From Amorphochlora amoebiformis (taxonomy: Eukaryota; Cercozoa; Chlorarachniophyceae): 64,000 bases of DNA. A model generated the notes under the pieces. That model ran no database searches. It was not told where the DNA came from and saw nothing but the letters and a program-made list of their open reading frames with translations. The first letter of the stretch is position 1; every line of letters starts with the position of its first letter. The stretch is taken from NCBI GenBank assembly GCA_054601695.1, contig BAAHQB010000473.1, positions 1-64,000 of the forward strand, written 5' to 3'. The position numbers and the translations under genes are program-made. This document shows positions 13,772-26,659 of the stretch, piece after piece.

Positions 13772-13878
13772 ATATATATATATATTTTATCACTACCAAC
13801 CAGGACATCCAAGTAATAGAATGGACATAGTCAACACATTACCAGACTAAGGATACGCCGCCGAGGGATTCCAAGGTT
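13681..13878. other. Short complex stretch with a TA run, no gene seen
   Basis: About 45 complex bases, a TA run at 13728-13785, then about 90 complex bases. No supportable exon. Confidence 0.5.
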
Positions 13879-14248
13879 ATCATCTCATCTCATCACATCT
13901 CGTCTCATCTCCGTCTCATCTTATCTCGTCTCATCGCATCTCATCTCATCTCATCTCATCTCTTCACATCTCGTCTCATCTCCATCTCATCTCATCTCAT
14001 CTCGTCTCATCGCATCTCGTCTCATTTCCATCTCATCTCATCTCGTCCTCTCATCTCATCTCATCTCATCTCATCTCATCTCATCTCATCTCGTTTATCT
14101 CATCTCATCTCATATCATCTCGTCGCATCGCATCGCATCGCATCTCATTTCATCTCATCTCATCGCATCGCATCTCATCTCATCTTATCTCATCTCATCT
14201 CATCTCTCCTCTCATTCCATCTCATCTCATCTCATCTCATCTCTCACA
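13879..14248. repeat. (CTCAT)n pentamer satellite
   Basis: About 370 bases of CATCT/CTCAT pentamers with occasional CGTCT, CGCAT and CCAT variants. Highly uniform. Confidence 0.97.
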
Positions 14249-14299
14249 AACGGAGGTACTGAAAATGAAACGCCTGAAAAAGCAAATGATAGAGTCTAG

Positions 14300-14532
14300 T
14301 GGTATAGCATAGCATAGCCTACAAACCCAACCCCTAACCTTTTGCATAGCCTACAAAGCAAAACCCTAACCTATAGCATAGCCTACAAAGCAAACCCCTA
14401 ACCTATAGCATAGCCTACAAAGCAAACCCCTGACCTATAGCATAGCCTACAAAGCAAACCCCTAACCTATAGCATAGCCTACAAAGCAAACCCCTAACCT
14501 ATAGCATAGCCTACAAAGCAAACCCCTAAGCT
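14300..14532. repeat. 31-bp minisatellite, about 7 copies
   Basis: Units contain AGCATAGCCTACAAAGCAAA followed by CCCCTAACCTAT. The CCCCTAACCT part is telomere-like, so this may be a mutated telomeric derivative. Copies are nearly identical except the first. Confidence 0.95.
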
Positions 14533-14727
14533 ACTAGATTATCACCCCAACCACTACGAACAAAGCCAAATATACATCTTGTCAATTTATACAATATATA
14601 TAGATATATTATATATATATATATATGTATATATGTAAAAATATATATGTGTATATACATATATATTTTTATATATGTAAGTATATATATATATATATAT
14701 TATAATAAATATATGTATATATTTTTC

Positions 14728-14781
<54 letters not shown>

Positions 14782-15131
14782 CATGGTGCAGTAACCTGTA
14801 TGTTTGAATCCAAGTTTTTCTCTGAGCAAGTAGTTACGTCTGAAATATATGGATGGTTATCGTTCGTTATGCACAACTCAGAAGATCTTACGAATATGTC
14901 TATCGTTATACAAAGACTCACCAAAATATGTCACGTATATGTCTATCTTTATACACAATTCATCAAATATGTTACGTTCTGAGATATGTACATGTCTATC
15001 TTTATACTCAAGTCATGAAATATCTCATATCCACACTCAACACTAGATATTATATCTACTTATAGATGTTTATAATGTACATAAATCATACATGAATATA
15101 TATATACATATATATATATATATTATATGTA

Positions 15132-15191
<60 letters not shown>

Positions 15192-15211
15192 AATATATGT
15201 GCATATATATA

Positions 15212-15258
<47 letters not shown>

Positions 15259-15355
15259 ATATATAATATATATAGTATACATATATAAATAAGAAATAAT
15301 GTGTGCATATAAAGTTGTTAGAACATTGTACAAGTGCACGAGCCATTAAGGTGTA
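14533..15355. repeat. TA microsatellites and a degenerate repeat of about 47 bp
   Basis: TA runs cover 14590-14780 and 15095-15290. Between them, 14820-15050 holds four diverged copies of a unit with ATATGTCTATCTTTATACAC and TCATCAAATATGTTACG. Short frames in it are open on plus but follow the repeat. No gene is supported. Confidence 0.8.
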
Positions 15356-15668
15356 AGGCAAATGATCATCATCATCATCATCATTATCACTCGTACACTA
15401 TGTAAGGCAAATGATGATGATGATGATGATTATCACTCGTACACTATAAGCGATTAAGGTGTAAGGCAAATGATGATCATGATGATGATTATCACTCGTA
15501 CACTATAAGCGATTAAGGTGTAAGGCAAATGATGATGATGATTATCACTCGTACACTATAAGCGATTAAGGTGTAAGGCAAATGATGATGATGGTTATCA
15601 CTCGTACACTATAAGCGATTAAGGTGTAAGGCAAATGATCATCATGATGATGATTATCACTCGTACAC
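15356..15668. repeat. Repeat of about 60 bp, 6 copies, with internal (GAT)n
   Basis: Each unit has GTAAGGCAAATGATGATGAT, TTATCACTCGTACACTATAA and GCGATTAAGGT. Copy length differs by the number of GAT/ATC triplets inside, so a minisatellite contains a microsatellite. Two copies carry the triplet in the opposite orientation (GATCATCATGATG). Confidence 0.95.
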
Positions 15669-15985
15669 CATACCCTAGATACCGCCAAGCTTACATGACT
15701 GGTATTGGTATAACATGCATAATGATACATATGAGAGATGCTTGGAGTTCCTTTAATTGTCACAGATAATTTAGACGGTACCTTAACCCCCCTTTGGGTG
15801 GTGTAATGTGTCCATTTGGACCGAACTCCTGCTTGACAACCCGAACTGCTTGCGCTCCCTGTTAAACAGCGTACCGTTCCGTAATGTACAAACACGAATC
15901 AGATATCCAAATCGCAGAAGCAAACACAAAGAATGGAACAAAACCAGCTAGCTTAGAAGACCCAAGAGCGCGTAGCCAAGCTCAT
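15669..15985. other. Complex stretch, both strands open, no gene assigned
   Basis: The minus strand is open from 15895 (starts MFVHYGTVRCLTGSASS) and the plus strand from 15884 (contains EANTKNGTKPASLEDPRA). Neither matches a family I recognise, and neither has a clear splice context. Either might be a small exon. Confidence 0.3.
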
Positions 15986-16265
15986 CTTGGCTGGGCATCT
16001 TTTTTCTCTCTGTATGTAATCTCTCGGTTTGTAATCGGGTTCACTGCTGGTGGTCATCTTTGTCTCTCTGTGTATAATTGGCTTCTTTCCTGGGCATCTT
16101 TGTTGTCACCGTATGGTAGTAATCTGTCGGTTTGTAATTGGGTTGTTTCCTGGGCATCTTTGTTGTCTCTGTATGGTGTGCAATCTCTTGCTTTGTAATT
16201 GGGTTCTTTCCTGGCCACTTTGTTGTCTCTGTATGTTATCTCTCGGTTTGCAATTGGGTAAAACC
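15986..16265. repeat. Degenerate tandem repeat of about 62 bp, 4-5 copies
   Basis: Copies share GGGCATCTTTGTTGTCTCTG, a variable TATGGT segment and TTTGTAATTGGGTTCTTTCC. The repeat is open on plus (Leu/Trp/Cys-rich) and on minus only because of its composition. Confidence 0.9.
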
Positions 16266-16790
16266 TGTATCCGAACCCGACGCAAGAGTTGTTTGAGGTC
16301 TGTGGATATGGGGTTGTACATCTCGTCGATATCCACCTAGCGGGAAGACAAGACTGATATCAGCAAACACCGTTTTCAGGTCTGTTATCTAACGTATGCA
16401 CGTGTTTTTCAGGTCCGTTTATCTAGCGTATGCATCTCGTGTTTGTTGTCCTATCAAGACTCATATCCCCAATGAAGTGTTATGAGGTGTGTGTTCTCTA
16501 GCGTATGCATCTCGTGCGCGATGAGCACGTATGAACACTCATGTGACCAATCTCATGTTGTTTGAGGTCTGTGGACAGGAGGATAGGATATCTGGCGTAT
16601 GCAACTCGTCGATGTCCAAGTGTCACGATTGGATTCAGGTTAGGGTTGGGTTGGGACTCGATTGGGCCTTGGGATTGGATTTAGGTTAAGGTGAGTGTTA
16701 AGGGTTCTGGTTATGTGCGTTTTCGGATGAGTGCCTGCGCGAGCCACACGTGTCGATTGCTTACAACTTCGTGGCTGAATCTGATGTTAC
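16266..16790. other. Complex region with recurring AGGTCTGTGGATA / GTATGCATCTCGT motifs
   Basis: The motifs TTGTTTGAGGTCTGTGGA and GCGTATGCATCTCGTCGAT recur three to four times at irregular spacing between 16290 and 16610, so this is an old, decayed repeat. At 16630-16700 there are GATTGGATTTAGGTTA phrases resembling mutated telomere repeats. No gene found. Confidence 0.6.
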
Positions 16791-18180
<1,390 letters not shown>

Positions 18181-18560
18181 ATACGTATGTGTGAGGAGTT
18201 GTGTATATTTTATGTATGATTCATGTGCAAAGGTTCGTTGAATGTGTGTGATCCAGGGAGTCTTTTGTTGTTGTGCGTGTGTGCGTGTGTGGCATGTATG
18301 CGTAACACGTAGTTGTTTGTGTGCGTGTGTGTGTGTGATGTATGTATGTGATGTAGGTGAATCATGGAGTTATTGTGTGTTGTTGTTGTTTGTGTGTGTC
18401 ATGTATGCGTAACACGTAGTTCTTTGTGTGTGTGTGTGTGTTATATGTATGTGATGTAGGTGTAGCACGGAGTTATTGTGTTGGTATGTGAATGTATGTT
18501 ATATGCGCAGTACGTACTTTTTGTAATTCCTTTGCTCAATACTGTAATCGGAACTCAACA
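18181..18560. repeat. GT-rich repeat of about 60-65 bp
   Basis: Three to four irregular copies of TGTGTGTGGCATGTATGCGT, AACACGTAGTTGTTTG and GATGTAGGTGAATCATGGAG, each with internal (GT)n expansion. No gene. Confidence 0.85.
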
Positions 18561-18642
18561 CTGAACCAAAACAATATCATATTACATATATATATGTATA
18601 TATATATATATATGTATGTATATATGTAAATATATATACACT

Positions 18643-18673
<31 letters not shown>

Positions 18674-18724
18674 CATGAATTGCACACATATATACACACA
18701 TATGCACACCCATATATATATATT

Positions 18725-18765
<41 letters not shown>

Positions 18766-18766
18766 G

Positions 18767-18797
<31 letters not shown>

Positions 18798-18913
18798 ATA
18801 AATATATATTTATATAATGTATACATGCATACATACACGTGATTACATATGCGTGCCAGCATATGTATTTTGTTTGCACATACATACACACCATATATAT
18901 ATATATTTATCTA

Positions 18914-18967
<54 letters not shown>

Positions 18968-18970
18968 CAA
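18561..18970. repeat. TA / TATG microsatellites
   Basis: (TA)n with a (GT)10 block at about 18778-18798. No gene. Confidence 0.92.
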
Positions 18971-19140
18971 TATTAGTAATGAAATGATAGATGTTATGAG
19001 AATACCGAAAGATTTGTTGTCCCATTTGGTAGCATCGTGAATTTCAAGGAACCCAGACTCGACATATCTGGAATTACTAACATTAATACAACTGTCTAGT
19101 ATAATTTCAACCTCCAACATTAAGGGCAACATATGAGCAA

Positions 19141-19622
19141 AAAGAGCAAGAGGCAAAGCAAGAGGCAAGGCGCAAGGCATGTGGCAAGTGGCAAGAGGCA
19201 AGAGGCAAGTGGCAAGAGGCAAGTGGCAAGAGGCAAGTGGCAAGATGCAAGTGACAAGAGGCAAGTGGCAAGAGGCAAGAGACAAGAGACAAGAGGCAAG
19301 GCAAGGCAAGAGGCAAGAGGCAATAGGCAAGAGGCAATAGGCAAGAGGCGCAAGGCAAGGCAAGAGGCAAGGGGCAAGGCAAGAGGCAAGGGGCAAGGCA
19401 AGAGGCAAGGGGCAAGGCAAGAGGCAAGGGGTAAGCCAAGAAGCAAGGCAAGAGGCAAGAGGCAAGAGGCGCGCAAGGCAAGAGTAAGGGGCAAGGCGCA
19501 AGGCAAGGCTTGAATCAAGGCGAGAGGTAAGGCAAGCAAGGCGCAAGGCAAGGCGCAAGGCAAGGCGCAAGGCAAGGCGCAAGGCAAGGCGCAAGGCAAG
19601 GCGCAAGGCGAGGCGCGGCAAG
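19141..19622. repeat. (AGGCAAG)n heptamer array
   Basis: About 480 bases of GGCAAGA/GGCAAGT/GGCAAGG heptamers. The distal half is mainly AGAGGCAAGTGGCA and the proximal half is mainly AAGGCGCAAGGC. The long minus frames (Leu-Ala-Ser-Cys-Leu-Leu-Pro) are open because the unit lacks stops in that orientation. Confidence 0.97.
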
Positions 19623-20595
19623 AGAGTTGTTTGATATGTTTGGGTTTGGGAAAGGGGTGAGATTCAGGTTAGGTGTTAGTGTTACTGTGTGAGGTTGTTT
19701 TTCTTGACGTTGTGCCATTGTTGTGTTTGCGGGTTGCGTGGCGTATCATCGTACAAGATGATTAAGTCCACTCCTATGCTGGAAATTGTATTCTCTATAT
19801 GTGTGTTATAATACACAATAACCATGTTGATAATTTAGTGGCATTCGTACAAGAGAGGGAGGTAACGATACATATCCCTATTAAACGGATGTTGTTGATT
19901 GAAATCGATGTTGTTTGGTGTGCATGCATACATAGCGTATGATGCATCCCATACATACATACATACGTCCACACATACCTTTTATGGTGTTCAATCCACT
20001 CGACGATGTTGTTAGTCTCATTCATAGCCATAGATACCTTGACAATGTTGTTAGCTTAGTCTCATTCATAGCCATAGATACACTGCTATTGCCAGTGGTA
20101 TGGTTGGGTATGTAGGAGCCGGGCCATGGTATGGTTGGGTATTAGGAGTGAGGCCAGCAGTGTATATAGTTGGGCACGTGCGTATGGGGAGATGAAGTGA
20201 CTAGAGTCTCGGAGGAGCTACAAATGGCTTAAGCCTAGCCTTAGACTGGCTATTTATCTTTTACGGGTAACTAAAGCAGCTAATATTAAATCTCAGGCTT
20301 GAGTGTCAAGAGTTAGGGTTTCGCTTAGGATTAAGAGATACAACGACGACGTAGTCTTCAATTTTCGGGTTAGGGTCGGTGTAGCTTGGCCCGTACATCC
20401 ACGAGTAAGGACGAATTTTGCCACTGGTGTGTAGGCAAAGCCATCGACAAACATTAACGAACATCAACAAACATCAACGAACATCAACAACCGCACTGTT
20501 TCAAGTCATCAACAAACGTGCTTCTTCACAAATGCAAAAAGGGATAATCAAAGATTCATTATCAAACTTGTATGTGTGCACAAACACACAGTTGC
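19623..20595. other. About 1 kb complex island, no gene established
   Basis: Short duplications occur, such as GTCTCATTCATAGCCATAGA twice at about 20014-20074, and GGTATGGTTGGGTAT twice at 20098-20142. A 12-mer repeat ACAAACATCAAC/GAACATCAAC lies at 20450-20492. A plus-strand stretch at 20500-20575 (VINKRASSQMQKGIIKDS) looks mildly coding but lacks a good acceptor. TTAGGGTTTCG and GGTTAGGGTCGG near 20312-20376 are telomere-like. Confidence 0.5.
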
Positions 20596-20935
20596 ATCAA
20601 TTTTGCTTTGTATTGTATGTATATATATATATATATATTATATATGATATATATATTATATATATATATATATTACAAATATATATATATATATATGTAT
20701 ATATGTGTGTGTATGTGTATGTATAAACACGCATATTTAAAGGACGAAAAGCGTGTGTGTGACTCGTTAGGGTACGGTACGGTGCGATTCCGGTGATATG
20801 GTAGAAGTACAGCCACGAACTGACCACCACATCAAAACACTCGACTTAAACCAACATACAAACTCAAACTGTAACATACCCAACCCTACACCACTTTTGT
20901 GTATGTGAACACCTTGCTCGTGTCATTGTATCATT
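20596..20935. other. TA run followed by complex sequence
   Basis: (TA)n with TATG covers about 20620-20725. The 200 bases after it are complex, with no supportable exon. Confidence 0.6.
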
Positions 20936-21660
20936 GCTATATCACACTGTGTCATTGCAATATCACACTGTGTCATTGCAATATCACACCGTGTCATTGC
21001 CATATGACTGTGTGATTTCTACACGTGTGTATGTGTGTGATTGCCATATGAGTGTGTGATTGCCATATGAGTGTGTGTGATTGCCATGCGTGTGTGTGAT
21101 ATTGCCATACGTGTGTGTGTGTGATTGCCATATGAGTGTGTGTGATTGCCATATGAGTGTGTGTGATTGCCATATGAGTGAGTGTGATTGCCATATGAGT
21201 GTGTGTGATTGCCATGCGTGTGTGTGTGATTGCCATACGGGTGTGTGTGATTGCCATATGAGTGTGCGTGATTGCCATATGAGTGTGTGTGATGGCCATA
21301 TGAGTGAGTGTGATTGCCATATGAGTGTTTGTGATTGCCATGCGTATGTGTGTGATTGCCATACGGGTGTGTGTGATTGCCATATTAGTGAGTGTGATTG
21401 CCATATGAGTGTGTGTGATTGCCATGCGTGTGTGTGTGATTGCCATACAGGTGTGTGTGATTGCCATGTGAGTGTGTGTGATTGCCATATGAGTGTGCGT
21501 GATTGCCATATGAGTGCGATTGTCATATGTATATGATTTCATCCACATGATTGCCATATGTGTGTGTTTGGCATGATGAGTGTGTGTGATTGCCATTTGT
21601 GTGTGATTGGGCATATGGAAGGGTGTGATTGGCATATAAGTGTGTGTGATTGGTTGGTAT
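20936..21660. repeat. 21-24-bp minisatellite, core GATTGCCATATGAGTGTGTG
   Basis: About 30 copies. It begins with a related 24-bp unit (GTCATTGCAATATCACACTG) and moves to GATTGCCATATGAGTGTGTGT and variants ending in CATGCG or CATACGG, then becomes irregular after 21530. The minus frames read THMAI and LIWQSH repeats. Not coding. Confidence 0.95.
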
Positions 21661-21869
21661 ATGTGTATGTTGTCATTAACAATGGTTGTGTGATTGTCTT
21701 CCAAATGGCACCTGCTCATATTGAAGAGTAGAAACACCGCACATAACAAAAACCCACTGCTGCGACATATGGTTGAACAACCTAATTACCAACATCGACG
21801 TATACATATCTTAATATATATTAATATTCACAATATGTACGCATCAACATCTACACCTATGCGATGGGA

Positions 21870-21910
<41 letters not shown>

Positions 21911-21999
21911 GTATATATTATCACATGCATATATACATGTTTTTTGTATGTGTAGAAATGTAAATGTCAATGTATTTCAAATAGTTTGTTTTCATGCAT

Positions 22000-22077
<78 letters not shown>

Positions 22078-22127
22078 CTTTCATAGAATATAATATAATA
22101 TATATATATATATATACATATGTATAT

Positions 22128-22206
<79 letters not shown>

Positions 22207-22290
22207 ATATTTCTGTGTACGTATATATATAATTTGCGGCTATGTTTTGATAGAACGCTTTGTATGTGTATCGATACCATTTAGTCAAGA

Positions 22291-22325
<35 letters not shown>

Positions 22326-22530
22326 ATATACATATATATATATATATATATACGGTTATGTTTTGACAGAATGCTTTTGTATGTGCGTCGATAAGCTTTC
22401 GTGAAGAGTGGTGGTAGTTGCAATTTTGTTTAGGTTTTCCGTTACCATTTCGTGAAGAGTACTTATGGCTTTTTGTACCTTTTCCGTTCTCTGAACACGA
22501 CTTAGATTTGCTGCAACCCTAACCAGATTG
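21661..22530. repeat. TA runs with a duplicated complex segment of about 110 bp
   Basis: TA runs cover 21868-21905, 22000-22200 and 22290-22350. The complex segment after each of the last two is a diverged duplicate (TATGTTTTGATAGAACGCTT near 22241 and TATGTTTTGACAGAATGCTT near 22355). On the minus strand both copies read as similar peptides ([18 protein letters not shown] and [18 protein letters not shown]), so an exon may have been duplicated. Confidence 0.7.
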
Positions 22531-22544
22531 CATCACATACACTT

Positions 22545-22576
<32 letters not shown>

Positions 22577-22590
22577 TATATTTATATATT

Positions 22591-22622
<32 letters not shown>

Positions 22623-22633
22623 CAGATACATAG

Positions 22634-22684
<51 letters not shown>

Positions 22685-22769
22685 CATATATATATATATG
22701 TATATATGTATATTTAGAAATATATATATATATATATAATATATATGTAGGTGTGTGTGTGTGTTTGAA

Positions 22770-22823
<54 letters not shown>

Positions 22824-22846
22824 CATATATATTGTATATATATTGT

Positions 22847-22893
<47 letters not shown>

Positions 22894-22905
22894 CATATAT
22901 ATACA

Positions 22906-22943
<38 letters not shown>

Positions 22944-23030
22944 TATATATAATAATAATAATAAGAATAATAATAATAATAATAATAATGATAATAATAA
23001 TAATAATGATATAATATATAATTATATTTT
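22531..23030. repeat. TA microsatellites ending in (TAA)n
   Basis: (TA)n to about 22950, then TAA/TAATAATGA triplets to about 23010. Confidence 0.95.
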
Positions 23031-23264
23031 GGCACATGAAGCCATTATATGTAGCTCATTGTCATATCGTAAACGAATTTAGATGAAAACAATAAAAGTA
23101 TAGATATGATAACTATGATATCATATTGCGCCGGATGTAGATGTATAGGTATACTTGTAGAGGGGCGGTGCGTGTGTGAGTGCGTGTGTGTGTGTGAGTG
23201 GACAGTGATGACATGAAAAAACTACAAACCCGTGTGACGAATCCCAGGGCAATCAACTATACCC

Positions 23265-23660
23265 CTTTCTTTTCCCTCAACATCTCACTATCAACTAGAT
23301 CAACGCATCTCCCCCTCTTCGTTTGCCCTTCTACACTCGAGATATCAACGAGATCAACCCATCGCCCCCTCATCGCCCCCTCATCGCCCCCTCATCGCCC
23401 CCTCATCGCCCCCTCATCATTTGCCCTTCTACACTCGAGATATCAACTAGATCAACCTATCTCCCCCTCTTCCTTTGCCTTTCTACACTCGAGATGTCAA
23501 CTAGATCAACCCATCTCCCCCTCTTGCTTTGCCGTTCTACACTCGAGATATCAACCAGATTAGCCCTACACTCGAGATATCAACCAGATCAGCCCATCTC
23601 TCTTCCCTTGCCCTCTACACTCGAGATATCAACTAGATCAATCCATCTCTCTTTCTTTGC
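23265..23660. repeat. 53-bp minisatellite, about 7 copies
   Basis: Units contain CTACACTCGAGATATCAACT, AGATCAACCCATCTCCCCCT and CTTCCTTTGCC. One copy has an internal ATCGCCCCCTC run expanded about five times. The pyrimidine-rich end of the unit directly precedes the acceptor of the exon at 23710, so the array may derive from the 3' part of that intron. Confidence 0.93.
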
Positions 23661-23709
23661 CCTCTTCATTCGAAAGTACGCTACATTTTGGCCTCTCTTC
23701 CTGCAACAG

Positions 23710-23885
23710 AGGGGGGACATGAAAACCCGTATCTCTGCCTCGCGAACTCGATCGTCACAGCAGCTTGTACAACGTTCGAACTATACAAAAGGGTGTTAGG
23801 AGAGCACCGGTATATGAAGTCCCAAGGCCTCGACCAAGTTTTTCGTAATCAACACCATCTGACAATTCTGAAGGGCCAGAAACAG
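23710..23885 (+). CDS. Internal exon of an unknown gene
   Basis: A pyrimidine-rich acceptor (CTCTTCCTGCAACAG) ends at 23709, and 58 complete codons follow to a donor at 23886 (AAACAG, then GTTAGG) in phase 0. The peptide reads GGHENPYLCLANSIVTAACT, then TFELYKRVLGEHRYMKSQG, then LDQVFRNQHHLTILKGQ. The residue mix and codon use look like a real globular protein. The frame stays open beyond the donor to a stop at 24066-24068 with a basic tail (RTKTKRNQRNKKSR), so an intron-retained end is the alternative. No family recognised. A second exon of probably the same gene lies at 24226-24313. Confidence 0.5.
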
Positions 23886-24225
23886 GTTAGGAACGCCAAA
23901 GAGGAAAAGGTCTTGCGTTTCTACCTCTCTCCCCTCGGATCTCCTCGTCTCTCTTTCGCTTTCTCTGTACGTGTCATAGCACTTATAACACCCCTCTCCA
24001 TCACCCAAAATATGAATAACTCACGCACAAAAACAAAAAGGAACCAACGGAACAAGAAATCCCGCTAGATCACCAACGAGCCCGTGTGTCTCCCATACAA
24101 TACAATTTCGCCCCATGACCTCAACTCCCTCCCCCGTAGTTGAAGCCACTCAAAATCCGAACCCGAAAACGATGATTTTGCTTTAGATTCGACCCCCCCC
24201 CCCTTGTACCGCTATTTGTGTTCAG

Positions 24226-24313
24226 CTACGTGCGGGAGCTTTTTTTCCGCCAGATCTGTTTCATTAAAGGGGTTCTGAAGGCCGAATTATTCAAGATTTT
24301 CTTCCGTCAGTGA
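24226..24313 (+). CDS. C-terminal exon, basic/aromatic tail
   Basis: After a good acceptor (CGCTATTTGTGTTCAG, ending 24225) one base completes a codon, and 28 codons follow to TGA at 24311-24313: YVRELFFRQICFIKGVLK, then AELFKIFFRQ. The peptide is amphipathic and Phe/Lys/Arg-rich. Upstream of the acceptor the frame is broken and contains a C12 run, so this is an exon start rather than a long ORF. The exon at 23710-23885 ends in phase 0 and this one needs two bases before it. If they share a gene, another exon lies between them and was not resolved. Confidence 0.5.
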
Positions 24314-24640
24314 CATTGCGTCATGTACGTGCATGCGTACCCTCTCAGTCATTTTCGCCGAAATATTATCGACACCAAGATTTTCGATCAATTTCGCGTC
24401 ATCGACTCATCGGACTCATCGCGGAGTCCTGAGTGTTATCAACTTATCATCCGGAATATATGTATCATAAGCTTATGGGGCTAAGTATAGCTATCAAAAT
24501 GCCAACCATAAGATGGAGCGATTGATTTTCAGACTGTCGATCGAATTCTATCAACAAATCCGAAATGCGGGGCACTGGCTATGGGCCTATGGTTAGGCAA
24601 AATGTGTGCAATGTCCAGCGATGTAAAGATAACATGTTAC
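24314..24640. other. Complex sequence, no gene seen
   Basis: Non-repetitive apart from TCATCG/ACTCATCGGACTCATCG repeats near 24398-24422. No exon with both splice sites was found. It may hold the 3' UTR of the preceding gene. Confidence 0.45.
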
Positions 24641-25238
24641 AACCGAGCTAATACCTTGATCTGTGCTTGTATGATATGATAATAATGCTGTATGGTTTTG
24701 AGTGTTGAGTGTGTATGCATGATGATACATTGATAATGTAAAGTGTCTTTGTTAACTTGTGTGTGGCTGTGTTGTGTGTATGGGTGTATTGTATCGTATG
24801 TATGAGTATATACCGTGTAGGGCGTATGGTGTGTATGGGTGTATCGTGCGTATGGATGGGTGTTATCGTGTGTATGGGTGAATCGTAGGAATCGGGTCCG
24901 ATTCGGGTGTATGGTGTAACCCTCCATATGCTTGTATCGTGTGTATCATTGCTTGTATCGTGTGTATGGGTGTATGGGTGCCCGGTATGGTTGTATGGGT
25001 GTATCCCAATCGCGTATTGAAAACGGATTGTTGATTCTGAATCATATATACGTAAGCGTACGTTCTCCTAGATTCCGGTCTCACAATTTATCTAGAATAT
25101 CTAGAAATATCTGGACTATGTGCCGTTCCTGTAGCACATGTGGCTTTTTTCTCCACATGTACTAGATGTACGCCAGCCAAGCATTGGCATAGCATGCATG
25201 ATCGTGGTTCCACATCATCTAGATTCTAGATCACATAT
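24640..25238. repeat. GTGTATGGGTGTATCGT minisatellite and complex flank
   Basis: Between about 24770 and 25010 short units of GTGTATGGGTGTATCGTG repeat with varied length. The rest, 25010-25238, is complex and carries TCTAGA and ATCTAGAATATCTAG palindromes up to the hAT target site. No gene. Confidence 0.75.
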
Positions 25239-25246
25239 ATAATGAC
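25239..25246. repeat. hAT target-site duplication, left copy
   Basis: ATAATGAC immediately precedes the terminal sequence TAGTGTTTTTAA. The same 8 bases follow the right end at 27515-27522. An 8-bp duplication is the hallmark of hAT-superfamily insertion. Confidence 0.93.
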
Positions 25247-25261
25247 TAGTGTTTTTAAAAT

Positions 25262-25540
25262 TATTCTAGAATTTCGAATTATTCGGAATAATGCTATTCG
25301 AATAATTCATAGAATTATTCGAATTCAATTTTCTCAAACTCATTATTCTATTTCATTATTCGAATAATGATTTCTTAGTAGAATTATTCGTAATTATTCG
25401 AATAATTATAGAATTATTCGACATTATTCAGAATTATTCGAATAATTCTATTAACTTTCGAATAATGATTATTCTATAGAATAATCATTATTCTATAGAA
25501 TAATCATTATTCTGTAGAATAATCATTATTCTATTAGTAG
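25262..25540. repeat. Left subterminal array of TTCGAATAATT palindromes
   Basis: About 280 bases made of AATTATTCGAATAATT, ATTATTCTATAGAATAAT and related palindromes in tandem and inverted order. The matching array at the right end identifies it as part of the transposon and not a host microsatellite. Confidence 0.9.
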
Positions 25541-25838
25541 AAATGATAGCTTTAGGTAAAATTGTTTCATTACAACCAAAAAAAAATAAAAGTCGGCTGG
25601 TGTGGGTTTACAAATTTACAATAGTTTTGATGATTTCGCCTAATATATACATAGGGGAGTGGGTGGGCGCCACTGGGCGGCGGTGGGTCCCTCGGAATCC
25701 AGCTACCGGTAGAAACCCCGGAACCCATAACCTTCAAGAATTTGTCGGCTTCTAGTGACATGTGACAATTCCAAGTGACAGTTGTTAGCTTTCCGTAGAT
25801 TCCGACAGGACTTCACTGCTGTGGTCTGACTCCTAGGA

Positions 25839-26190
25839 GTGACCGCTACCAAAACATGGACATCGAGCCCGCCATTCCCCCCGACGCAATTGCCTGCAGC
25901 GCGCGAGGCCCTTGATCAGAAAGGGGGGCAGGCATCAGGTGAGGAAGGGGGAGAGTCTCAGAATGCACCAGAGCTTCCAAACTTGCAGTCTTTCAAGAAT
26001 TTGTCTTTTCTTCCCGATACCGCTGCTAGATTGAGGGTTTGGGACTCTCTCTCTGACGTGGTGAGGACAGCAGCGAGCTCGATGGATATCGGGAACACCC
26101 AATCTAAGGAAGACATGTCAGAGGAGAAAAGTGAAAGCGATGGTAAATTTTATATGTATATTTTTGTGATGCAAATGTTCTCGTTTATCA

Positions 26191-26236
<46 letters not shown>

Positions 26237-26288
26237 TATATTTGTGTATGTAAATATGTATTTATATAGAATCGTGTGTAATACTCAT

Positions 26289-26349
<61 letters not shown>

Positions 26350-26594
26350 TATATACATGTTGAACAGTGCACATACATAAAATACACATATACACCCATA
26401 ACGCACACGCACACGCATGTACATGTATATATTATTTACACAAAATGAATGTTTGTGAACAAATTTTCACAGGTGTAATTTTCATAGGTGTAATATACAT
26501 ACATGTACATGTAGTACACACATACACACATGTATATATATACATACATCATATATATACACATACACAGATATACATATATATATATATATAT

Positions 26595-26659
<65 letters not shown>

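Noticed and set aside
19107-19621. Leu-Ala-Ser-Cys-Pro minus ORFs of up to 236 codons
   Set aside because: Produced by the AGGCAAG heptamer array, which has no stop in any minus frame.
20994-21749. 251-codon minus ORF of THMAI repeats
   Set aside because: It follows the 21-24-bp minisatellite; opposite-strand and other-frame versions are equally open.
24370-24460. Hammerhead-ribozyme-like words (GATGAGTC and GCGAAA on the minus strand)
   Set aside because: The conserved CUGAUGA core is not present and the required three stems cannot be drawn. The similarity comes from CATCG/ACTCATCG repeats.
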